From positions 1-64,000 of the forward strand of contig NZ_JOGX01000001.1 in NCBI RefSeq assembly GCF_000719555.1: 64,000 nucleotides of DNA, read 5' to 3'. A model generated the notes under the pieces. It saw only the letters and a list, made by a program, of their open reading frames with translations, ran no database searches and was not told where the DNA came from. This DNA comes from Streptomyces sp. NRRL F-5727. GTDB lineage: Bacteria > Actinomycetota > Actinomycetes > Streptomycetales > Streptomycetaceae. Within the stretch, counting starts at the first letter, position 1; every line of letters starts with the position of its first letter. Below are positions 1 to 9,282 of this stretch, one piece after another. Both the position numbers and the translations under genes were made by a program.

Positions 1-21
1 CCCTCCGCCCTCCGCCCTCCG
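1..21. repeat. Three tandem copies of a 7-bp unit
   Basis: The unit CCCTCCG occurs three times directly upstream of the amidase ribosome-binding site. It may continue beyond the window edge. No function can be assigned. Confidence 0.8.
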
Positions 22-34
22 GAAAGGCTTCCCC

Positions 35-1504
35 ATGAGCAAGCAGAACCCCGGCTCCGGTCTCGCCTATCTCAGCGCCACCGACGCCCGACGGCTCTTC
101 GCGGCCCGCGAGCTCTCCCCCGTGGAGCTGATGCGTGCGGTGATCGACCGCGCCGAACAGACCGAACCGGTCGTCAACGCCTTCGCCGAGCGACTCTTCG
201 ACCAGGCGCTCGAACAGGCCCGGCACGCCGAGGACCGTTTCCTCGGCAAAGGCGGCCTGACGCCGCGCCCGCTGGAGGGCATCCCGATCGCCACCAAAGA
301 GAAGCACGCCATCGCCGGGCGCTCCCTCACCGAGGGCTCGCTGGTCCGCGCCGGCGTCACCGCGACCGAGAACGCGCCGGTGATCGACCGCATCCTGGAG
401 GCCGGCGGCATCATCCACGCCCGCACCACCACCCCCGAGTTCTCCATCGCCACCTTCACCCACAGCCGCCTGTGGGGCGTCACCCGCAACCCGTGGAACC
501 CCGACCTCACCCCCGGCGGCTCATCCGGGGGCGCAGGGGCCTCGCTCGCGGCAGGCTCCACCCTCCTGGCCTCCGCCTCCGACATCGGCGGCTCCACCCG
601 CATCCCCGCCGCCTTCACCGGCACCGTCGGCTTCAAGGCCCCCTACGGCCGGATCCCTGGCGTCGCGCCGCTCTCCGCCGACCACTACCGGGGCGACGGC
701 CCCATGGCCCGGACCGTGGACGACTGCGTCACCTTCGCCAACGTCCTGGCCGGACCCGACCCGCGCGACCACGTGTCCTTGCGCCCCAAGCTCGTCCTGC
801 CGGCCGAGTACGACACGGTCGAGGGGATGCGCATCGCCCTGTGCCTCCGCCTGGGCGCATACGACGTCCATCAGGAGATCGAGGACAACACCCGCGCGGT
901 CGCCCGTGCCCTCGCCGACGCGGGCGCGGTCGTCGAGGAGATCGAGCTCCCCTGGACCAAGGACGACCTCCTCCTCAGCCTCGCCGCCCACTTCTCCACG
1001 ATCTTCGGGGCTCTCGTCTCCGAGGTCGAGGCGAAGCACCGCGACCGGATGTCGGGCTACGCGGTGGCCTTCGCGGACACCATGGCGGAGGCCCGCGAGC
1101 GGGTCTCGTACCTCGACGGCCTGCGTGTCGAGACACGACTGCAGCGCGAACTGGCCGAGGCGATGGAACCGTTCGACGCCCTGATCTGCCCGACGACGGC
1201 CGTTCCCGGTCTGCCCGCCGGAGACGACCTCCTGGGCCGCCTGGTGGTGAACGGCGAGGACCACGGCGAACCCCTGTGGGCGGCCATGACCGCCCCCTTC
1301 AACATCAACAACCGCTGCCCGGTCCTCAACGTGCCTAGCGGCCGATCCAGTTGGGGCCTCCCGACAGGAGTCCAGATCGTCGGTCACACCTACGACGACC
1401 CGACCGTCTTCCGGATCGGCAAGGCCCTGGAGCAGCTCCGGCCCTGGACCTACTCCCCGGACCGCCTACCCCAGGTCGGGCCGAGCTCCGCGAGCAGCTC
1501 CTGA
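35..1504 (+). CDS. Amidase signature family hydrolase
   Basis: A 489-residue cytosolic enzyme expected to hydrolyse a carboxamide to the acid and ammonia. The Ser-cisSer-Lys machinery is recognisable: Lys88 in IPIATKE, the Gly/Ser-rich loop GGSSGGAGAS at 161-170 with Ser163/164, and the nucleophile Ser187 in SDIGGSTRIP. The length is normal for the family. The ATG follows a GGAAAGG ribosome-binding site. The substrate cannot be read from sequence; the closest relatives I recall include indole-acetamide hydrolase-type and general amidases. It stands alone in the window, since relics follow it, so it may be the last gene of an operon entering from the left. Confidence 0.93.
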   Translation: MSKQNPGSGLAYLSATDARRLFAARELSPVELMRAVIDRAEQTEPVVNAFAERLFDQALEQARHAEDRFLGKGGLTPRPLEGIPIATKEKHAIAGRSLTEGSLVRAGVTATENAPVIDRILEAGGIIHARTTTPEFSIATFTHSRLWGVTRNPWNPDLTPGGSSGGAGASLAAGSTLLASASDIGGSTRIPAAFTGTVGFKAPYGRIPGVAPLSADHYRGDGPMARTVDDCVTFANVLAGPDPRDHVSLRPKLVLPAEYDTVEGMRIALCLRLGAYDVHQEIEDNTRAVARALADAGAVVEEIELPWTKDDLLLSLAAHFSTIFGALVSEVEAKHRDRMSGYAVAFADTMAEARERVSYLDGLRVETRLQRELAEAMEPFDALICPTTAVPGLPAGDDLLGRLVVNGEDHGEPLWAAMTAPFNINNRCPVLNVPSGRSSWGLPTGVQIVGHTYDDPTVFRIGKALEQLRPWTYSPDRLPQVGPSSASSS

Positions 1505-1788
1505 GTCTGCTCGCCGAGAGCTGGAGCGGCCCGGCGGAAGGTGCCGCGCCCGCGCCGAACATGACGGGGAAGCGTGCCTGTGTGGTGGCCGAGGGCTCGT
1601 GGGTGGCTCATGGAAGAGACCGCGGGCCCGGGCCTGGGGTCGGTGAGGAGATCGGCGATGCGAGGGCGCGCCGATCACGTCGAGCCGTTTGTGCCACCAG
1701 GTGTAGTCGCGGGCGTCTCAGCACGGCGGACCTCACCACCGGCGCGCTCACCGCGTCCCCCTACTTCGTCCCCGAAGCTCGCGCGGCA

Positions 1789-1960
1789 ATCGGCATCAGA
1801 TCATCGTTCGGCACCGCGCCATCATCAGGCTGCAACCAACACGAAGGTCAACCGCCACGAGCGGCCCCGCCGACACGGAAGCGCCCGAGGGCCCGCGCGG
1901 TGGTGTCGCGCGAGCCCCCGGGCTGTTTCCCCCGTTCCCGCATCCGCCCTGATCCCGGGT
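1789..1960. repeat. Dispersed repeat, copy A (MerR start, promoter and terminator module)
   Basis: This 172-bp segment is closely similar to 9150-9320. Both copies hold, in order, the start codon of a MerR-like gene on the minus strand, its promoter region, and a long GC hairpin. In this copy nothing recognisable as the MerR body remains to the left, and an IS630 scrap follows on the right. It therefore looks like a duplicated and stranded regulatory module. Confidence 0.75.
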
Positions 1961-2047
1961 CGCGATGAGCGGGTGGTGCTGGTCTGGGAAGGGCTGTCGG
2001 CTCACTGGAGCCGGACGATGCGGGCCTGGGTCGCCGAGCAGGGCACG
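1961..2047 (+). pseudogene. IS630-family transposase fragment
   Basis: A short in-frame stretch reads VVLVWEGLSAHWSR followed by MRAWVAEQ. This matches the catalytic-core strand of IS630-type transposases (usually VLVWDGLSAHWS). No other part of the element remains. It is a relic with no expected function. Confidence 0.6.
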
Positions 2048-2092
2048 CCTGCATCAGGATTGACGCGTGGGTGACGGCTGTGCGGTGGTGCC

Positions 2093-2981
2093 TCAGCGAC
2101 GTTCGTAGGCGGTGAAGGGCCGGCGCCCGGTCGAGTCGGCGTCATAGCGCGCGACGATGAGCCGGTCCCGGTACGTGAAGATCCGGTCGGCGGAGTCCAT
2201 GCTGTCCGGGAGATCGCTGATCTCGCGCTGCTCACCCGTGGCCGGGTCGAGGACACGGACGCGGTAGGACCTCGAGGTGCGAGGTGAGGACGGTGAGCTT
2301 CCCGTCCTGGACGAGAAGGCGGTACCCGCTGTCGCCGTCGAGGCGGTCGTCGTCGGGGCCGCCCCAGACGGGGGTCCCGGTGGCCAGGTCGAAGGCGATC
2401 AGGTGGTTTCGGCTGTCACGAGACCTCAGTGTCGGGGGCGTGGGCAGGGCATAGAGCCTGCGGTCGTCCGCCACCGCCAGAGTCAGGCTGTGGACGTAGT
2501 GGATCCTTCCGTACGGGCCGCTGAAGTCGATCGGAGGGTTCGGGCGGCCGTCCGCACCGAAGGAGAAGTACGCACCGTGCTCGCCATCCTCGGAGGCGGC
2601 CACCACTACCGGATCGGCCGACACGAAGTCCGTGGAGGCGTCATGCTCGATGGGGCGCCGGCCTCCGAGCGGGGTGGACCACCTGAGCGCGCCGGTGGCC
2701 GGGTCGAAGGCGGCGGTGTGCAGTTCGGCGTCCTCCGCGACCTTCTCGTCCCACAGGTTGTCCTCGCCGCCGCAGGCGAGGACGGCGGCAATCTGGTGCT
2801 CGGCCGCTGCGGTCCGGCCCGGGACGCAGTCCTTCGGTAGGGCCGCCTTCCAGCGGGGCTTCCCGGTACGGACGTGCACGGCGCGCAGCTGGTCTTGCTG
2901 GAGGAGCACGGCGACGCCGCCGCCGGCGGACACGGAGGAGTCCTGGAGGCGGGGCGGAGCGCTTCGCTGTCGACGGTCCAC
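2093..2981 (-). pseudogene. PQQ-type beta-propeller protein, frameshifted and 5'-truncated
   Basis: Reading leftwards from about 2981, repeated propeller blades are visible, such as LRAVHVRTGKPRWKAALP, FDPATGALRWSTPLG and IAFDLATGTPVWGG. This is the outer-strand signature of PQQ-like/quinoprotein repeats. Near 2270 the frame is lost. The correct continuation lies in another frame as YRVRVLDPATGEQ and ends at a TGA whose complement is at 2093-2095. No signal peptide or plausible native start is present. The likely ancestor was an exported or membrane-anchored propeller protein. A sequencing indel at about 2270 is the alternative to true decay. Confidence 0.7.
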
Positions 2982-3127
2982 GTAAATTCCCGTGTCCCTC
3001 AGCGGCGATCATCATAGGGCGCCACCTGCCCGACCCGGACGCGCGCCTCCGGCTATCGGGCAGCTCATGACGAAGTACCACGACACCGCGATCGGCGATG
3101 ATCATTTGAAGCCACTGCCTATGAAGC

Positions 3128-3991
3128 GTGTTGCAGAAGGTCGCGTCCGGGCAGGCCAGAGCCGGGTTTGCGGCCGGTCTCGTCATGCGGCGAGGGCGAG
3201 GTTGTGCATGGGGGCGACGGCGTGGACCGCGTAGTGGAGACCGTTCCCACGCTGTCGGCAGTCTCGGAGGATCTTGCAGTGCTTCATGCGGGCGAAGGCG
3301 TGCTCGACCCGGGCTCGGACCTTACGGTGCTCGGCCTTGTCCTCCTCCTCGCCCGGCAGCAGGGCACTGCCCGGCCGTTTGCGGTGCGGGGCCACGAGCC
3401 CGGTGTTGATGTGGGCGCCCTCGGCCGGCACCGTCACGCCCTCACAGACGGGGGTCAAGCCGGACTCCCCCCAGACCTTCCCGTCGTGTTGCCGGGTGTC
3501 GGCCAGGCCGCGGCGATGACCAGCTTGGTGTCGGCGTCGATGATGACCTGTACGTTCGCCGAGAACCGGTAGTTGCGTGAGGACGCCCCGGTCTTCCGGT
3601 CGCGGACCGGGACGAGGGTGCCGTCCACGATCCACAGCCGGTCGACCGCGTCGGCCGGACGTGCTGCCGGCTCGATCGCGTCCAACGGCCGCAGCCGCTG
3701 GACGACCCGGCAGAGCAGACCGTCGCAGACGAGACATCGAACAGTGCGCGAGCTGCCCCATCGTGAGGTTCGTGCGGTAGTACACCGCTACCAGCAGCAC
3801 CCGGTCCGCCGGCGGCAGGCACCACGGACGGCCGCCGCCTGCACCGTTTTCCGCCCCGTTCCCGCACGACTTTCAGCAGCCGCTCGAACTGCCGCATCCG
3901 CAGCCCCGTGACCGTCTCCACCCACAACGGCTCAGCCCTCAACACCCTACGCAAGCAGGGAAAATGCCCGAACCAAAGCCATCTGCAACAC
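3128..3991 (-). mobile_element. IS5-family insertion sequence, 864 bp, degenerate
   Basis: The ends carry short inverted repeats: GTGTTGCAGAAGG at 3128-3140 and its near complement CCATCTGCAACAC at 3979-3991. The element encloses a decayed DDE transposase on the minus strand. The size is right for a small IS5-subgroup element. No clear target-site duplication is seen. The right end joins directly onto a RidA gene remnant, so insertion or later deletion removed the start of that gene. Confidence 0.7.
3183..3955 (-). pseudogene. IS5-type DDE transposase (DDE_Tnp_4-like), multiply frameshifted
   Basis: The original protein can be reassembled from three frames. It begins WVETVTGLRMRQFERLLK, continues VYYRTNLTMGQLA, DVSSATVCR and LWIVDGTLVPVRDR, then IIDADTKLVIAAA, and ends KVRARVEHAFARMK and NLALAA. 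The DG of the first catalytic Asp (IVDGTLV) and the terminal EHAFARMK helix survive, but at least two frameshifts separate them. It is inactive unless frameshifting is programmed, which is unlikely because breaks are scattered. Confidence 0.75.
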
Positions 3992-4203
3992 GGTTTGGAG
4001 GGCGCGGGCGCGACGTTCGCGGACGTGGTGCGCCTGACCCTCCACCGGACCTGGTGGATCGGCGAATTCATGGCCGGCGTGGAGGCCGTCGCCGAGGAAC
4101 TCGCCCTCCGGCTTCCCATCCCCCGGCCCCCCTCATCGGCGTCGAGTACCACTTCGAGCCGGACGTCCTCGTCAAGGTCGAGGCGACCCCGCTCCTGGAC
4201 TGA
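3992..4203 (+). pseudogene. RidA-family protein, C-terminal remnant
   Basis: The fragment begins at the IS junction with LEGAGATFADVVRLTLH, continues with EFMAGVEAVAEEL, shifts frame near 4130, and ends IGVEYHFEPDVLVKVEATPLLD before a stop. This is the conserved C-terminal half of the YjgF/RidA reactive-intermediate deaminase family, where the end is normally R-P-P-A-x-T-x-I-G-V then VEIEA. The N-terminal half is missing at the IS5 end. Non-functional. Confidence 0.65.
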
Positions 4204-4369
4204 TCTCTTCGAGAGGGGCTCACGCAGTCCCGGCACGGCCGCGTGAAGAGATCTCCGGTGGCCGCCGTCAAAGGATGGGCGGGGGGCCCGCCCCGACGGT
4301 CCGCGACAGGTCTTCGGGAACGGGGCGCCGGCCGTTTACTGTTCCAGCCCGCAGCCCGCAGCGGCAGTC

Positions 4370-4774
4370 CCGGCGCGCTCTTCGACGCGGCCAGCTGTGT
4401 CGCGTCCACGGGCTTCATCGGGCTGTGGAACAACATCACCTGACCGCCCTTCACCGTCGCGTCGTCCCGCCACGCCTGGGTCGCGAACACGTACGTCTCA
4501 CCGGCTGGCAGTCTCTGCCCTGGCTCCTCGTCGGGCGCCCCACCCGCACGATGCCCGTCACGTCACCACGCAGCACCGAGACCACGTGCACCAGGTAGAT
4601 GTCCGTCGACCACGAGTCGATCTCCCACTGCCCCTCGAACGCCTCCACTCGGCCCGTGAACACGTCCTCGGAGTGCGGCACCGTACCCGCCGGCGTCCGG
4701 GCGTCGTAACCGCGGATCACCGAACCCGTCCCGACCTGCGCCTCCAGATGCTGGTAGCCGAACCAGCCGCCCAC
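4370..4774 (-). pseudogene. Decayed secreted-protein fragment
   Basis: On the minus strand a coding-like stretch reads SEDVFTGRVEAFEGQWEIDS, then IYLVHVVSVLRGDVTGIVRVG, and in a second frame ETYVFATQAWRDD and GQVMLFHSPMKPVDA. The pattern resembles beta-rich extracellular domains of actinobacterial secreted proteins, but I do not recognise the family. The frame change near 4500 shows it is broken. It may be a different gene from the metalloprotease-like piece just upstream. Confidence 0.4.
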
Positions 4775-4807
4775 CGTCAGCCGCGATGTCGCTGTAGGTC
4801 TCCCACC

Positions 4808-5264
4808 TCACCGACAGCTTGTCGGTCTTCTTGTGGCAGAACCCCAGCGCGTGGCCCAGCGCGTGCACTGCGACCCGCCTGCGGCCCTCGTTTGACCCGT
4901 GCGACCTTCCGTCATCCAGATACGCCCGGTTGAACCACAGGTAGTCGGTGCCCGTGCTCGGGTCCCACCTGCCGTACACGAGGTTCCAGCCCTTGCCGGT
5001 GCTGCTGGTGTCCTTCCACTCCGGGTCGGCGCAGGACGTCGCATCGTCCGGCTTGATCTTCACCTGTCTGAGCGTCTTCGAACTTCGAGACCTCGTCCCA
5101 GGCCGACTCCTGCCGTCCACAGACGACCGGCCTCGTGAGTCGACTTCCCCTCCCAGGCATCTGTAGGGCTGCGCCGCGCCTGGAGCCGCGTGCACCGGGG
5201 CCGGAACAGCCAGCAGGACAGCGGCGGCCGAAGCCGCCGCGAGGGCTGAGGCGTTCGTCGTCAT
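4808..5264 (-). pseudogene. Secreted metalloprotease-like remnant
   Basis: The product starts MTTNASALAAASAAAVLLAV, a clear Sec signal peptide ending PVHAAPG. It continues with ATSCADPEWKDTSSTG and DYLWFNRAYLDD, and reaches VHALGHALGFCHK. The last motif resembles the zinc-binding HExxH of matrixin- or snapalysin-type proteases, but the catalytic Glu is replaced by Ala (HALGH). The signal peptide region and the HALGH region are in one frame only after a suspect join near 5100. Inactive in any case. Confidence 0.5.
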
Positions 5265-5685
5265 GGCCGGACGGTAGCGTTTCGCAACCACCGCGAAGCG
5301 GCGCCTCGTCACCGACGGCAGGTGCTCGCCGGTGAACCTCCGGCGACCACGCCCCTCACCCCCGTCCCGACACGCTCCGACCACACCCAGAGCACCTGCA
5401 CCAGCGGCACGCACAGCCGGGTTCGGACGTACGTACGTCGAAGGGCCGTTTCCCCGGTGAACTTCATCCCCCACAGGGACCAGCAGCCGCCGCATCCCAG
5501 TACGTCAATGACGCCGGATTCGCTATCTCTTACCTCCGTGATCAAGAACCTGGTGCGCGCCGCCGCGTCTTCCCTGCTCCCGTCCCCGCTCGCTCTTCCC
5601 ACCTCACCCGCAGTTGCGCCGCGCCTGCCGCAGGCCATGCCGCGACTGTCCTCGCCCTGCTCCACGCGGTTGAGCAGACTCGCCG

Positions 5686-6214
5686 GTGAGTCCAGAGAGG
5701 GCTACACCCGGGACGAGTTCCGGCACTGGAACACCAGGCTGGACAAGGGCGATGGCTGCAACACCCGCAAACGAGGTGCTCCTTGCCCAGGCAACCGAGG
5801 CCCCGACGGTCGCCGCCGGCTGCGAGCTCAGCGGTGGCGAATGGGTGTCCGTACTACGACGGCCAGGAGGTCACCGACCCGGCCACGCTCGACATCGACC
5901 ACATGGTGCCGCTCGCCGAGGCATGGGGCTCCGGCGCCGGTGACTGGGGCCCGGCGGCGAGAGGCGTACGCGAACGGCCAGGACGCCGCTACCTCGTTGG
6001 TCGCGGTCACCGCACGGTCGAACACGGCCAAGGCGGACCAGGTTTCGGCCGAGTGGACGCCGCCGCTCCCGGACGCGCGCTGCCGCGACGTCGGCGAGTG
6101 GACCGCCACGAAGCTGCGCTGGGGATCGACCGCGGACTAGGCCGAGCTCGACGCGCTGACGGTGTACGCGGAGGCGTGTGAGAACACGGTATGCACTACA
6201 CCCCGGCGCCGTAG
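5686..6214 (+). pseudogene. Secreted HNH endonuclease (DUF1524-like), frameshifted
   Basis: Pieces in three frames assemble into GYTRDEFRHWNTRLDKGDGC, QATEAPTVAAGCELSGG, YYDGQEVTDPATLDIDHMVP and LAEAWGSGAGDWGP, then EAYANGQDAATSLVAVTAR, ending AENTVMHYTPAP before a TAG. The D-I-D-H-M-V-P-L motif and the following LAEAWxSGA are the hallmark of the small HNH/DUF1524 nucleases common in Streptomyces. Several frameshifts make it a pseudogene. A signal peptide cannot be located with confidence. Confidence 0.7.
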
Positions 6215-6673
6215 GCGCCCCGAGAACGCAATGGGCGCCGCAGCCGAGGGTGTGGGCACAAAGGGGCGAGACTAACGACCAGTCAACCCGTTCCCCCTCC
6301 TGCATGCTCGCCGTAACCGGCGGCCGGCGGTCGCCCGGGGCGTTTCCCAGCGCCGGTCACGCGGACGAGCTACAGCTCCGCGCCACCGGTGACCCGGCCC
6401 GTTGACGAGGGTGATGCGGCGACCCGATTGCCCCTGTGGAAGCGAATGTGGCTCCCCGATGACCACGGCGGCCCCGGCCCCCAGTGGACGCACCTGGGAA
6501 CGCCCCACCACCGCCGCCGAGCAAGCCGTCAAAGCCGCCCCGCCACCTGCTGCCCGGCCCGGGACTGCTCCGGGCCTCGATCGCCAGCCCCTCGGCGACT
6601 CCCCCCAGCACCCTCTACCACCCCGTCCCCGACCTACGCACCGGAACCTTCCCCTGCCAGCTGGAGGCCACTA
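6215..6673. other. No convincing gene
   Basis: Between the HNH relic and the next gene several overlapping open frames exist, but none shows family motifs. One frame ending at 6674 overlaps the downstream GTG and could be a short coupled ORF starting about 6408 (MRRPDCPCGSE), but its proline-rich composition is typical of chance frames in GC-rich DNA. Confidence 0.4.
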
Positions 6674-7879
6674 GTGACCACCCTGACCGAGCTCGCTGCC
6701 GCGCCCTGGAAGGCGCCCGAGCCCCGCGAACTGCCGGAGTGGAGGGCGCGGATGTGTGACTACATCACCAGCGACGAGTCCATTCAGTCGCTCGCCCAGG
6801 CCACCAACACCGGGAACACCGCGATGTTTCCGACCGTTCCCGGCATGGACGGCTCGCCGGATGCGGTCGCCTACTCGCTGCTCGCCCGCGCCGAGGAACG
6901 CCGCCTGCGCGAAGCCCACCTGTACTACGCCACCGCCGACATGACCTCGCTCGCGCTGGCCGCCGCTTCCACCCCGCCCGCAGAGCCGGTCAAAGAGACA
7001 CGGCTGCCCTCCCCCTACGGCCTCATGGTGTTCGCCGAGCCGATCGGCGGCCACACCCAGGACCTCGCCGAGGTCCTCGCCGACAGCCCCATGACCCTCG
7101 AGGGGGCGCACACTACCGTGACCACGCCGATCGTCGCCGTCAGCTGGGGTGTGTGGGCCCCTGACGACGCCGGCCTGAGCGGCGACCCCGCCGTGAGGTG
7201 GTTCAACCTGCGCACGCACGGCACAGTGGAGCCGATCCCGCACAACTTCGACGGCGTGTGGCTCACCTTCTACTCCCAGCCCGGCAGCGCCTTCGAAGCC
7301 CTGGCACCGGACACCGTCATCGCCACCGCGCCGGACGGCACCGCGATCACCGCGGGCGTCATCCAGGCACACCCCCACCGCACCCCTCTGACCTGGGAAA
7401 ACGAAACCGCTCTTGCCTTCGGGGTGCCGTTCGGGGAGCTGGAGCCCGACCCCACGAAGGAATGGGCCCAGGTCGTCTACACCGCCTGGCAGCTGATGAG
7501 CCAGACCGGAAAGACCCAGCTCACCGAGGTCGAGGAGATCCCGCGTGACCGCGCCGGCCGCAAGCGTGACCGCCGCGACGGCATCACCGGGCCCTCCGGC
7601 GTCCGCCTCGTCAACGTCCACACGGCCCACCGTCCCAGCCAGGACGCCGCCGAACAGGACGCCCTCGCCTCCACCGGCCGCCGTGCCCCACAGTGGTCCT
7701 GCCGCTGGCCCGTACGCCCATACCGGCGCAACACCTGCCTCAACCCCCGCGCCCACGGCGACAGCGGATGCGAACACGAGGACCGCATCGTGCCCGCCCA
7801 CATCAAAGGCCCCTCCGACAGGCCGCTCAAGGTCGGACAGACCGTGAACCTCTGGGACCACCAGCCACAGGGCAGCTGA
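6674..7879 (+). CDS. Conserved hypothetical protein of actinobacterial plasmid/ICE type
   Basis: A 401-residue protein of unknown function. The GTG at 6674 is preferred because the residues upstream in the same frame are low-complexity, while coding-like sequence begins VTTLTELAAAPWKAP. A mid-region reads VSWGVWAPDDAGLSGDPAVR. The C-terminus has a compact Cys/His-containing module: RRNTCLNPRAHGDSGCEHED then RIVPAHIKGPSDRPL and VNLWDHQP. From memory, similar C-termini occur in hypothetical proteins on mobile elements, but no activity is known to me. The start codon overlaps the stop of a short upstream frame. Confidence 0.7.
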   Translation: MTTLTELAAAPWKAPEPRELPEWRARMCDYITSDESIQSLAQATNTGNTAMFPTVPGMDGSPDAVAYSLLARAEERRLREAHLYYATADMTSLALAAASTPPAEPVKETRLPSPYGLMVFAEPIGGHTQDLAEVLADSPMTLEGAHTTVTTPIVAVSWGVWAPDDAGLSGDPAVRWFNLRTHGTVEPIPHNFDGVWLTFYSQPGSAFEALAPDTVIATAPDGTAITAGVIQAHPHRTPLTWENETALAFGVPFGELEPDPTKEWAQVVYTAWQLMSQTGKTQLTEVEEIPRDRAGRKRDRRDGITGPSGVRLVNVHTAHRPSQDAAEQDALASTGRRAPQWSCRWPVRPYRRNTCLNPRAHGDSGCEHEDRIVPAHIKGPSDRPLKVGQTVNLWDHQPQGS

Positions 7880-8266
7880 CCATCACCTGCACCATGGGCC
7901 GGAGACAGGGCCAGGACCTCGCGTCCCTCCAAGGATGGTCTGTGTGACCGCGTCAGCCAGAGCACCCAGGATGTTGGCGGCCGCCGCACTCCAGCGGGGA
8001 CCGGCCGCAGCGTCCCCGCTCTCGACCGCCACCTCCGCCATCTGGGGCAGGAGCCGTTGCCTGCCAGTGTGAGGACGCCAGCGGAACGCCCCTCCGGGGT
8101 GGGGCCTCGCGGAGTGGCCGGGTGTCTCCCCGTTTCATCGCGCCCGACCCACGACGACGCACAGCGAGACGTGAGTCGCACCTGAGGGCTGTCACGTCCA
8201 GCCGTGGTCGCTTGTCCCAAGGGCGTCACCGGTACCGAAGCCGGTGCCCGACACTGGGAGATTGAG
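7880..8266. other. Intergenic, leader of the oxidoreductase relic
   Basis: No gene-like frame is seen. The last 60 bases carry the ribosome-binding site GGGAGA of the oxidoreductase remnant at 8267. Short inverted repeats around 8097-8112 are not convincing as a terminator. Confidence 0.4.
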
Positions 8267-8450
8267 ATGAGCAACGGCCACCACTTCGTCGTTCTCGGCG
8301 CCGGCTACACGGGTATGTTCAGCGCAATCCGGGTGGCCCACCGCACGCGCCGGACCGACGTGAACTGGCGTCACCTTCGTCCAGGGCACCGCGACCGCTA
8401 TCGGTCTCACGAACCGCGGCCCATCCTTGGCGCGCCATCCGCGCCTGCGA
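8267..8450 (+). pseudogene. FAD/NAD(P)-dependent oxidoreductase (NDH-2-like) with internal deletion
   Basis: The start is well preserved: GGGAGA, then ATG, then HHFVVLGAGYTGMFSAIRVA, which is a dinucleotide-binding G-x-G-x-x-G type fold. About 35 codons in, the frame changes and sequence resumes as GVTFVQGTATAIGL. In type-2 NADH dehydrogenase-like flavoproteins that segment lies roughly 60 residues further on. The middle of the FAD domain has therefore been deleted and the rest of the gene is absent. Confidence 0.65.
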
Positions 8451-8568
8451 GATCTGTCGGCTGGACGCAGGGCTTGGCATCCTCCGCTGGGGCGTCAACG
8501 GCTCCCTCGCACGGATGCTCCTCCGGCCCGTCAGTGAACCGGTGGGTTGGTGCACCCGTTGGCAGGGC

Positions 8569-8682
8569 ATGAAGAACGACGATCAACACATCTCCGAGCC
8601 GGGACTCGTCGTCCTCGACGTCACAGCGGCGGACGAAGATACAGCGCGAGCGGTGATGGACAGCCTCCAGCGGCAATGGGCG
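8569..8682 (+). pseudogene. DUF6207 protein, truncated by an IS remnant
   Basis: The first 38 residues, including HISEPGLVVLDVTAADED and VMDSLQRQWA, match the complete DUF6207 gene at 23134-23343 in this window. Sequence then switches abruptly to an IS5-type transposase end on the opposite strand. The C-terminal half, which in the intact copy reads YADLRHRPDLVG, is lost. Confidence 0.7.
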
Positions 8683-8880
8683 GAGGATGAGGGTGCCGGC
8701 GAGGGTGATGGCGGCGAGGTATCGGTCGGGAGGCTTGTCGTAGCGGGTGGCGATGCCGCGCCATCGCTTGAGTCGGTGGAAGCAGCGTTCGACGACGTTG
8801 CGGCGCTGGTAGGCGGCCTTGTCGAACCCGCAGGGCCGTTCGCGACGTCTTCTGCGTCCCGGGCCCGGAAAGTGCGGGCC
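8683..8880 (-). pseudogene. IS5-family transposase, C-terminal fragment
   Basis: On the minus strand the frame reads RPCGFDKAAYQRRNVVERCF then HRLKRWRGIATRYDKPPDRY. The pattern F-D-x-x-x-Y-x-x-R-N-x-V-E-R is the catalytic-Glu region of IS5/ISL-type DDE transposases and parallels 24460-24609. Only about 50 residues remain. It replaced the end of the DUF6207 gene on its right-hand border. Confidence 0.65.
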
Positions 8881-8894
8881 GACTAGCCCTTGTC

Positions 8895-9157
8895 GCCGAC
8901 CGCGTGGTCGGGCTCGGGTCCACCTTCGCGACGTGCTCGTCCAACAGCCGGGCCGCCGCGTCGGCCCCGGAGCCCAGGGGCATGGCGATCTCACGGAGCC
9001 GACGCAGCACGGTCGCCCGGCCACCTGATCGGCGCTGTAGCGGTAGCCCGAGACCGGGTGACCTCGGCCGGGGGGGGGGCAGGAGCCCGAAGTCGCCGTA
9101 GAAGCGCGGAACGCTGAAGGTCAGGCGGGTGCGCTGGGCGAAGACCCCGATCGGCAT
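8895..9157 (-). pseudogene. MerR-family regulator, frameshifted
   Basis: From the ATG at 9157 the product begins MPIGVFAQRTRLTFSVPRFY then GDFGLLPPP, a standard MerR winged helix (family norm: IGELAxRTGLSVxALRFYDExGLLPP). A long G-run at about 9069-9077 shifts the frame. The restored frame gives GYRYSADQ then ATVLRRLREIAMPLG. The dimerisation helix is cut off near 8900. Upstream lies its dyad operator. Confidence 0.65.
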
Positions 9158-9189
9158 CAGATCCTCGTTCGGCACCGCGCCGCATCGGA

Positions 9190-9206
9190 CTTCGACCAAC
9201 ACGAAG
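9190..9206 (-). promoter_or_regulatory. MerR-type promoter/operator
   Basis: A dyad CTTCG-N7-CGAAG lies within the minus-strand promoter of the MerR remnant, just downstream of a TTGACC -35-like element in the same strand. MerR regulators bind such dyads in the spacer of their own promoters. The placement supports autoregulation in the ancestral gene. Confidence 0.5.
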
Positions 9207-9243
9207 GTCAACCGCGACGAGCGGCCCCACCGACACGGAAGCG

Positions 9244-9282
9244 CCCGGGGGCCCGCGCGGTGGTGTCGCGCGAGCCCCCGGG
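9244..9282. terminator. Hairpin terminator downstream of the FG-GAP gene
   Basis: The arms CCCGGGGGC (9244-9252) and GCCCCCGGG (9274-9282) pair perfectly and are extended by GCGCG/CGCGC inside. A T-rich tail follows on the plus side. The equivalent hairpin in repeat copy A is at about 1884-1922. It lies between the converging MerR promoter region and the end of the minus-strand FG-GAP gene. Confidence 0.65.

Noticed and set aside
4808..5264. Metalloprotease remnant considered as an intact snapalysin
   Set aside because: The catalytic Glu of HExxH is Ala and the reading frame needs repair.
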